This document shows, piece after piece, positions 1-5,492 of a stretch of 5,492 nt of DNA; position 1 is the stretch's first letter; the number at the start of each line of letters is the position of its first letter. The DNA lies in contig CAMMZE010000097.1 of assembly GCA_946529195.1 (NCBI GenBank), forward strand, positions 1-5,492, in the 5' to 3' direction. Source of the stretch: an uncultured Lachnospiraceae bacterium (lineage in GTDB: Bacteria; Bacillota_A; Clostridia; Lachnospirales; Lachnospiraceae). The position numbers were made by a program, and so were the translations under genes. Below the pieces are notes generated by a model. It had not been told where the DNA came from. It was given only the letters and a program-made list of their open reading frames with translations, and ran no database searches.

Positions 1-24
1 AATGCAAAAATGATCTATGCACGA

Positions 25-54
25 ACAAAGAGTGGGCTCTCACCCACTCTTTGT
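25..54. terminator. Perfect 12-bp stem-loop: candidate terminator (possibly bidirectional) or leader hairpin
   Basis: The arms ACAAAGAGTGGG (25-36) and CCCACTCTTTGT (43-54) are exact reverse complements around a six-base loop. It begins about 60 bases past the stop of the LTA-synthase-like gene, so it could end the polC operon transcript. The U-tract is poor: on the minus strand the stem ends CTTTGT and is followed by TCGTGCAT, and the plus strand is no better. Because the left-edge promoter lies between the stop and this stem, the hairpin would also form about 12 bases into that promoter's transcript, as a 5' stabilising stem or attenuator. Stem formation is confident; the terminator role is less so. 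Confidence 0.5.
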
Positions 55-72
55 CCACGTTGCTTCCATGAT

Positions 73-101
73 ATTATAGCACCCCACTTTGGGGATTTCA
101 A
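73..101 (-). promoter_or_regulatory. Near-consensus sigma-A promoter pointing out of the left edge
   Basis: On the minus strand, TTGAAA (101-96, five of six matches to TTGACA) is followed by exactly 17 bp and then TATAAT (78-73, six of six). TGC immediately before the -10 hexamer supplies an extended -10 element. Transcription would start near 65-67 and run left out of the window. It begins about 14 bases past the stop of the LTA-synthase-like gene, so it probably drives the next leftward gene or a small RNA; that gene is not visible and no start codon appears before the edge. The match is by eye and activity is unproven. Confidence 0.7.
82..94. repeat. 13-bp dyad (CCCCA-CTT-TGGGG) in the promoter spacer
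   Basis: Five-base arms CCCCA and TGGGG surround a three-base centre, entirely between the -35 and -10 hexamers of the left-edge promoter. Its position would allow a repressor or activator to act on that promoter. It could also be a chance short palindrome, since the arms are only five bases and G/C-homopolymeric. Confidence 0.4.
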
Positions 102-114
102 GCCTTTTCTTTCA

Positions 115-2067
115 TTAATATGTAAAGAAATGGTCCAGTCTGTTTTTGGTATCTGCCAGATCATTATACTGCAGGAGCGAATAATCATTTAAGACTCCGA
201 CCAGGGCCTCATCACGGCGTTCGTAGAAATTGCCCTCGCTGTCCATGGCCATATTTCCAGTAATCACAGGGATTTCTTCCGACAATTGTTTTAAATACTG
301 CTGATAGCCGGTCAGAGGGATGCCGGCTTCTTCCAGCAGAGGTATGGCCATGTAGTTAGGACTTGTTATATCTCCCTCAGACTCTTCAATATCATAATTG
401 GCCCACATGACATAAGGAACCAGATAACGCTGCTGCTGTCCTTCCAGGGTGTCTTCGGATATCTGCTGTATGCTCCTTACAACATAATCCGCAGGCTGAT
501 GGTCACCGAACATGAGAATGATGGTCTTTTCCTCCTGCTGTGCAAAGTATTCACAGAGATTTTGAAATGCCTCATCAGAACGTTTGATCAGAGACAGGTA
601 CTGCTCTGTCGAAGACAGGTAATAGCCGCTGCCTCCGATTACAGACACATCCGGTATAAAATTGTCGAATGATTTATAATAGCTGCCGTGGTTCTGCATG
701 GTTACATCAAAGACAAAGAAAGGCTGCGCGGGATCTTTTTCCTCATAGAGTTCTTTGATTTTGTCATAGGTAGTCTGATCGCTGATATAGGACCGGATGA
801 TCTCCGGGTCCGTAAAGTCACGGTAGAAATAAGTCTCCTCAAAATGCATCAGTTCATAGACCTTGGGCCGGTTCCATCCGCTGGAATAATAGGGATGCAT
901 GGCAATCGTGCGATACCCCTCCTGTCCCAGCTGGTCTGCCAGGCCCGGCAGGTCTGTCCGAATATACTGCTGGTAGGCCACACTGCCGACCGGAAGCCAA
1001 TAGAGAGAACTGCCGGTCAGAAACTCAAATTCGGAGTTTGCCGTATTGCCGCCTTTAACAGACATATACATCCAGCCCTTTTTCGTGTTTTCCTGCAAAG
1101 AATGAATAAAAGGCATGTAATCCGTATTGGTCTGAAAATCCCCCAGGACAGAAAGATCAGAAAAAGCTTCATTCATAACAACGATAATATTTGGCCGCTC
1201 AGCGTCTGTCTCTTCTGCTCCGCCTTCCGGTGCCGCCTCTGTTGTCTCATTCTGAATCTTCTGCACATTTGCCAGAGAATATCCCTCCGGTTTCTCGATC
1301 CGCACATACTGCAGATTCATAATAAAACTTACTGCAAACCCGTTATCCCGGTACATAGCGACCGGATTGAACAGGTAGATATTAAATCCAAAGCGGTCTG
1401 CTGTCTCTTCACTCTGCAGGCTCCTGCAGAAGATCAGCAGTATAACAACAAGAACTGCCGCTCCTGCCGCCCTTACTTTTTTCAGCTTTTTCCGGATGCT
1501 GATTTCAATCGGCCTGGTCAGGGCAAACAGGGCAGAAAAAGCCATCAGGGCATTGCAGGCCCGCAAAGTCAGAGAATATTTGAAATTCCTCATAACGGAC
1601 ATGGCTACGCCTGCAGAATACAGATCCCATGGCAGCAGCGGTGAAGACCGGAACTGCAAAGTAAAATAATTAACTATTGAGACAAGGATCATAAAAGCTG
1701 CCATGATCCGGATACTTACACGGGCATTCCCTGTAATCAGGAAAAATAGGATAAAGATCAGATAATAGAAAATCAGGCTCAGGATCACCGGTCCCTGATT
1801 CATCTTATACAGTACATGTGTGAAGCCTTCTGATATCAGGAAAACAGCCGCAGGACTAAGTATCGTCACGATCCACTGCAGGGGCAGCGGCAATTCCCTG
1901 ACAAAAAAATTGAATAAAAATACTGCAGCAATGATAAGTGCGGGAATCCAGTAAGCGCCCTGGTCTTCTTCCTTCATGATCAGTGTGTACAGAAGAATAC
2001 AGGACATAATCACCAGATACGTGCAGCATATGAGTCTCTTATTCTCTTTTACTTCCTGCAGTTTCAT
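115..2067 (-). CDS. LTA synthase family membrane phosphoglycerol transferase (LtaS/MdoB-like, sulfatase fold)
   Basis: This is a complete 650-residue membrane enzyme, close to the 646 of S. aureus LtaS. Relatives transfer glycerol-phosphate from phosphatidylglycerol to a growing lipoteichoic acid or glycan outside the membrane. Seven hydrophobic segments are visible (about 11-30, 41-57, 63-80, 92-112, 119-137, 168-185, 198-214). The basic RKKLKKVR (192-199) before the last one fits an N-in, C-out layout. The outer loop at 141-151 carries SPLLPWDLYS. An Ala/Glu/Thr-rich linker (about 262-290) leads to the catalytic domain: E300 in NIIVVMNEAFSDL (metal ligand), T342 in GGNTANSEFE (nucleophile), HPYYSSGWNR (391-400), H460 in TMQNHGSY, and D522/H523 in MFGDHQP (metal ligands). 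These match by motif the LtaS residues E255, T300, W354-R356, H416, D475 and H476. The start is fixed by the polC stop nine bases upstream in the same frame. True polyglycerolphosphate synthesis is not proven; it could decorate another envelope glycan, so no symbol is given. Confidence 0.92.
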   Translation of the reverse strand: MKLQEVKENKRLICCTYLVIMSCILLYTLIMKEEDQGAYWIPALIIAAVFLFNFFVRELPLPLQWIVTILSPAAVFLISEGFTHVLYKMNQGPVILSLIFYYLIFILFFLITGNARVSIRIMAAFMILVSIVNYFTLQFRSSPLLPWDLYSAGVAMSVMRNFKYSLTLRACNALMAFSALFALTRPIEISIRKKLKKVRAAGAAVLVVILLIFCRSLQSEETADRFGFNIYLFNPVAMYRDNGFAVSFIMNLQYVRIEKPEGYSLANVQKIQNETTEAAPEGGAEETDAERPNIIVVMNEAFSDLSVLGDFQTNTDYMPFIHSLQENTKKGWMYMSVKGGNTANSEFEFLTGSSLYWLPVGSVAYQQYIRTDLPGLADQLGQEGYRTIAMHPYYSSGWNRPKVYELMHFEETYFYRDFTDPEIIRSYISDQTTYDKIKELYEEKDPAQPFFVFDVTMQNHGSYYKSFDNFIPDVSVIGGSGYYLSSTEQYLSLIKRSDEAFQNLCEYFAQQEEKTIILMFGDHQPADYVVRSIQQISEDTLEGQQQRYLVPYVMWANYDIEESEGDITSPNYMAIPLLEEAGIPLTGYQQYLKQLSEEIPVITGNMAMDSEGNFYERRDEALVGVLNDYSLLQYNDLADTKNRLDHFFTY

Positions 2068-2077
2068 TACTCTCCCT
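2068..2077 (-). promoter_or_regulatory. Ribosome binding site of the LTA-synthase-like gene, abutting the polC stop
   Basis: Read on the minus strand, the junction is TGA-GGGAGAGTA-ATG. The GGAG core (2075-2072) sits only four bases before the ATG, and the A of the polC TGA is the base immediately before GGGAG. The spacing is shorter than usual, which suits reinitiation by ribosomes finishing polC. Polycistronic coupling is an inference from this geometry. No convincing separate promoter was noticed in the last part of polC. Confidence 0.75.
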
Positions 2078-5000
2078 CATTCATCAAACGCAATATCAAA
2101 AATTGTAAGCTGATTGGATTCCGGGAGATCCCCCAGAATTCCAAGATCCGTCAGCGCAGCAACAACCGTCTGTGAGACTTTTCCTCTCTGTCTGATATCA
2201 TCTTTGGACAGGAAGGGACCGTCTTTGGCCGCCACTGCCAGAGACTCTGCCGCGGTATCTCCCATTCCTTCAATCGAGTTAAAGGGAGGCAGCAGATGCT
2301 TATCATCCACAATCTGGAACCTGCGCGCGTCTGATGCATAAAGATCGATTTTCTTAAAATCGAATCCGCGGGCATAAAACTCCTGAACGATTTTCAGATC
2401 ACGCAGGGTATCCTTATCTTTCTGCGGCACCGGTTTTCCGGATTTACTCTTCTTGGCATCGTCAATCCTTGTCTGGTATTCTTTTGCCAGCAGATCCACT
2501 TTTTCCTTGCCGCTGCACATCATGGCGTAGTTGAAGGCAGTCGCCCTTACCGTGAAAAAGGCGGCATAGAAAGCCAGGGGAATATGAATCTTGAACCAGG
2601 CGATGCGCATGCCCATCATAACATAGGCCACCGCATGCGCCTTCGGGAACATATACTTGATTTTTTTACAGGACCAGATATACCAGTCCGGGACATCATG
2701 CTCCATCATGAGCGTTTCCCATTCCGGCGTCAGCCCCTTGCCCTTTCGAACACTTTCCATGATCTTGAAGGATTTCTCATGGTCGATCCCCTTCTGGATC
2801 AGGTAGATCATGATATCATCTCGGGTGCAGATGGCCGTGGAGATGACTGCCTTCCCCTCCTGGATCAAGGTCTGGGCATTGCCCAGCCATACATCCGTAC
2901 CATGGGCCAGCCCGGCGATTCGCACCAGGTCAGAAAACTGCGTGGGTTTGGTATCCCGCAGCATCTGCATGGCGAAATCCGTTCCGAACTCCGGGATGCC
3001 TCTGGTTCCCAGATCTGTCCCGCCCAGATCCTCCGGCTTCACATGGAGGGCATCCAGGTTCTGGAAAAGGGAAAGGGATTCCGGCTCGTCCAGAGGAAGG
3101 GATGTGGCATCTACGCCGGTCAGGTCTTCCAGCATACGGATCATGGTCGGATCATCGTGCCCGAGTATATCCAGCTTGAGCAGATTGTGCTCAATGGAGT
3201 GATAATCGAACTGGGTCGTAACTGTAGTCTCATCCTTGGGCGGATGCTGGATCGGGGTAAATGTTGAGATTTCCTCTCCGTGCGGCAATACGATGATGCC
3301 GCCCGGATGCTGTCCTGTTGTCCTCTTAACGCCCTGACAGCCCTGGGCAATCCGGGCAATCTCACAGCTGCGCCTGTGCTGCTCATGTTCTTCAAAATAA
3401 TGGGCAACATAGCCGTAGGCTGTTTTGTCTGCCAGTGTACCTGCCGTTCCGGCACGGAAGGTATTTCCCTCTCCAAAGATTACCTCTGTGTAGGCGTGGG
3501 CCTTACTCTGATAATCTCCGGAGAAATTCAGATCGATATCAGGCTCTTTGTCTCCTTTGAATCCCAGGAAGGTCTCAAAAGGAATATCATGACCGTCCTT
3601 GATCAGAGGTTTGCCGCAGACCGGGCAAACCTTGTTTTCCATGTCGCATCCGGAACGGCCCGAATAGCTTTTGACATAATCTGAATCAAAATCTACATAG
3701 TAGCAGGACGGACACCGGTAGTGGGCCTGCAGGGAATTAACCTCTGTGATTCCGGCCATATAGGCGACAAAGGAGGATCCGACGGAACCTCTTGAGCCAA
3801 CCAGATAGCCGTCAGCAACAGACTTCCACACCAGCTTCTGGGCAATGATGTACATAACGGCGAATCCATTGCTGATAATAGAATTCAATTCTCTTTCCAG
3901 CCTGTCTGTTACAATCTGGGGCAGATCGGGCCCGTAGATTTCATGGGCTTTATTGTAGCAAATTTCTCTGAGCGTCTGATCCGAATTCTCGATGACCGGG
4001 GGAGCCTTGTCCGGTCTGACCGGCTTGATATAATCGATCATATCCGCAATCAGATTGGGATTGGTAATGACGATCTCTTCCGCTGTCTCTTCTCCCAGAT
4101 AGGAAAACTCCTCCAGCATTTCTTCTGTGGTGTGCAGGTATAAGGGAGCCTGCAGGTCAGCATCGTCAAACTTTTTATTGTACATGATGATGCGGCGGTA
4201 AACCTCATCTTCCGGATCCAGAAAATGCACATCACAGGTCGCGCAGACCGGTTTGTCAAACTCCCGGCCCAATTCGATGATGCGGCGGTTGAGATCCCGC
4301 AGATCCTCCACATTTTTCACCTTGCTCTTCTGGTCGCGGATCAGGAACTCATTATTGCCGACCGGCTGCACTTCCAGATAATCATAAAAGTCCACGATTC
4401 TGGCAATCTCTTCTGCAGACCTTCCCTCTTCCACTGCGCGGAAGAGTTCTCCGGCCTCGCAGGCAGATCCGAGGATCAGGCCTTCCCTGTATTTCATCAG
4501 AAGACTCTTGGGAATCTTGGGACGCTGCATGAAATAGTGGATATTCGACTCGGAAACCAGACGGTAAAGGTTGATCCTTCCGATTTCATTTTTGGCAAGA
4601 AGAATGATATGGAAGGCTCGCATCTTTTTTGCAGCTTCCGGCGGAATATGGCTGTGCTCATCCAGCTTGTCCACATCCAGGATCCCTTTTTCCCGGAACA
4701 TTTCCACAAATTTCACAAAAACATCAGCTGTTGCGCCTGCATCGTCAACTGCCCGGTGATGATGGGCCAGCTGGCATCCCATAGCGGCAACAACCGTATC
4801 CAGTTTGTAGTTTTTCAGATTGCCCAGAAAGCTTCTGGCCATGGTCATGGTGTCAAGCACCGTAAAATCGTAGGGCAGTCCCTGCCTTCTGCAGTTTTCG
4901 TGTATAAATCCGGTATCAAAACCGGCATTGTGGGCCACCAGGCAGCAGCCGCTGCAAAATGCCATAAAAGCCGGCAGCACCTTCTCGATGGAATCTGCAT

Positions 5001-5492
5001 CCTCCACCATCTGATCTGTGATACTGGTCAGTTTGGTAATCTCTGCCGGGATGGGGATTCCCGGATTTACAAACTCCGAAAAATGGTCTGTGATCACGCC
5101 GCCGGATACCTTGACCGCTCCGATTTCGATAATCTTATCTGCCGAAGCACTGAATCCCGTTGTCTCTATATCAAAGACAACAAAATCACCGCTCAGCAGC
5201 TGCCCGCGAGGATCTGTCACAATCCTTGCTGTGTCATCCACCAGATAACCTTCGCAGCCGTAAATGATCTTGATGTCTTTGCCTGCTGCCTTATTGGCCT
5301 CGGTAAAGGCATGCACACAGCCATGATCAGTGATCGCGATTGCCTTATGTCTCCACTCTTTCGCCCTCTTGATGATATCCGTACAGCTGCTGACGCCGTC
5401 CATATCACTCATCTTGGTGTGGCAGTGGAGCTCTACTCTCTTGCGGGGACTGTAGTCCATCCGCTTCTCGCGGAAATCCTCGCTCTTTTTGA
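2077..5492 (-). CDS. polC: DNA polymerase III alpha subunit, PolC type (5' end outside the window)
   Basis: This is the replicative DNA polymerase of low-G+C Gram-positives, which copies the chromosome at the fork and proofreads through a built-in 3'-5' exonuclease. Residues are numbered from the Met at 5460. The PHP domain opens with LHCHTKMSDMD (12-14) and ITDHG (43-47) and resumes near 325-415 with CATCDVHF. The DEDDh exonuclease is inserted between: FDIETTG (D97, E99), AHNAGFD (N178, D182), HHRAVDD (H235, D240). The polymerase core has GSRGSVGSS (555-563), a four-Cys zinc site (CPSC 583-586, CPVC 612-615), catalytic D641/D643 in PDIDLNFSG and D764 in KLDILGHDD. The helix-hairpin-helix region (about 1058-1105) is followed by QLTIF (1117-1121), a sliding-clamp-binding motif, then six more residues. 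The Met at 5460 is not the start: codons KKSEDFREKR continue upstream to the edge. Full-length PolC is about 1,430-1,470 residues, so about 300 N-terminal residues (NTD and OB fold) lie beyond. No key residue is missing. Confidence 0.97.
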   Translation of the reverse strand, partial: KKSEDFREKRMDYSPRKRVELHCHTKMSDMDGVSSCTDIIKRAKEWRHKAIAITDHGCVHAFTEANKAAGKDIKIIYGCEGYLVDDTARIVTDPRGQLLSGDFVVFDIETTGFSASADKIIEIGAVKVSGGVITDHFSEFVNPGIPIPAEITKLTSITDQMVEDADSIEKVLPAFMAFCSGCCLVAHNAGFDTGFIHENCRRQGLPYDFTVLDTMTMARSFLGNLKNYKLDTVVAAMGCQLAHHHRAVDDAGATADVFVKFVEMFREKGILDVDKLDEHSHIPPEAAKKMRAFHIILLAKNEIGRINLYRLVSESNIHYFMQRPKIPKSLLMKYREGLILGSACEAGELFRAVEEGRSAEEIARIVDFYDYLEVQPVGNNEFLIRDQKSKVKNVEDLRDLNRRIIELGREFDKPVCATCDVHFLDPEDEVYRRIIMYNKKFDDADLQAPLYLHTTEEMLEEFSYLGEETAEEIVITNPNLIADMIDYIKPVRPDKAPPVIENSDQTLREICYNKAHEIYGPDLPQIVTDRLERELNSIISNGFAVMYIIAQKLVWKSVADGYLVGSRGSVGSSFVAYMAGITEVNSLQAHYRCPSCYYVDFDSDYVKSYSGRSGCDMENKVCPVCGKPLIKDGHDIPFETFLGFKGDKEPDIDLNFSGDYQSKAHAYTEVIFGEGNTFRAGTAGTLADKTAYGYVAHYFEEHEQHRRSCEIARIAQGCQGVKRTTGQHPGGIIVLPHGEEISTFTPIQHPPKDETTVTTQFDYHSIEHNLLKLDILGHDDPTMIRMLEDLTGVDATSLPLDEPESLSLFQNLDALHVKPEDLGGTDLGTRGIPEFGTDFAMQMLRDTKPTQFSDLVRIAGLAHGTDVWLGNAQTLIQEGKAVISTAICTRDDIMIYLIQKGIDHEKSFKIMESVRKGKGLTPEWETLMMEHDVPDWYIWSCKKIKYMFPKAHAVAYVMMGMRIAWFKIHIPLAFYAAFFTVRATAFNYAMMCSGKEKVDLLAKEYQTRIDDAKKSKSGKPVPQKDKDTLRDLKIVQEFYARGFDFKKIDLYASDARRFQIVDDKHLLPPFNSIEGMGDTAAESLAVAAKDGPFLSKDDIRQRGKVSQTVVAALTDLGILGDLPESNQLTIFDIAFDE

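Noticed and set aside
163..168. TATAAT on the minus strand within the 3' end of the LTA-synthase-like gene
   Set aside because: No -35-like hexamer lies at 17 bp (TAAATG there) and there is no TG extension, unlike the promoter at 73-101.
10..192. Short plus-strand frame running from the left edge across the hairpin into the 3' end of the LTA-synthase-like gene
   Set aside because: It overlaps the stem-loop and promoter and the end of a real gene. It has no evident ribosome binding site or domain.
1413..1430. Small inverted repeat TCTGCAG-GCTC-CTGCAGA
   Set aside because: It lies inside the coding region just after the last membrane segment, has only seven-base arms and no U-tract. It is two copies of a common local hexamer.
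688..1644. Open plus-strand frame of 318 codons opposite the LTA-synthase-like gene
   Set aside because: It is fully antisense to a gene with intact catalytic motifs. Its translation is rich in His, Arg, Cys and Ile with no recognisable domain, as expected of a shadow frame.
2078..2080. ATG overlapping the polC stop as an ATGA start for the next gene
   Set aside because: It is in a different frame from the LTA-synthase-like protein, whose frame begins at 2067.
2584..3267. Open plus-strand frame of 227 codons opposite polC, with other overlapping frames nearby
   Set aside because: It lies antisense to the conserved polymerase core, and nothing in its translation resembles a protein family.
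5217..5460. Met at 5460 as the true start of a short, DnaE-like polymerase beginning with PHP
   Set aside because: The frame stays open to the window edge, and the inserted exonuclease, zinc site and QLTIF end are PolC features. PolC carries about 300 residues before PHP.

Overview
The window looks like chromosome of a Gram-positive, low-to-mid G+C Firmicute, most likely a gut-type Clostridia member such as a Lachnospiraceae relative. The grounds are a PolC-type replicative polymerase (restricted largely to Firmicutes and close relatives), a lipoteichoic-acid-synthase-like enzyme, and roughly balanced base composition by eye. The genus is inference.

Nearly all the DNA is two genes read right to left on the minus strand. 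On the right (5492 to 2077) is the 3' four-fifths of polC, the DNA polymerase III alpha subunit with built-in proofreading exonuclease. Its 5' end lies outside the window, because the frame stays open through the right edge. Nine bases after the polC stop comes a complete 650-codon gene (2067 to 115) for a polytopic membrane protein with an extracellular alkaline-phosphatase/sulfatase-fold domain of the LtaS/MdoB family, which transfers phosphoglycerol to cell-envelope polymers. The two genes are in the same reading frame and nearly abut, so they are probably one transcription unit with coupled translation. This places a chromosome-replication gene and an envelope-polymer gene under shared expression.

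The 114 bases at the left edge are the only non-coding DNA. They hold a near-consensus minus-strand sigma-A promoter (TTGAAA, 17 bp, TATAAT with an extended TG element), a 13-bp dyad inside its spacer, and a perfect 12-bp-stem hairpin just past the predicted start site. The promoter points out of the left edge, toward a transcript whose body is not visible. No mobile element, CRISPR array, tRNA, rRNA or clearly novel system is present. The left-edge promoter and hairpin are the parts most worth a second look.
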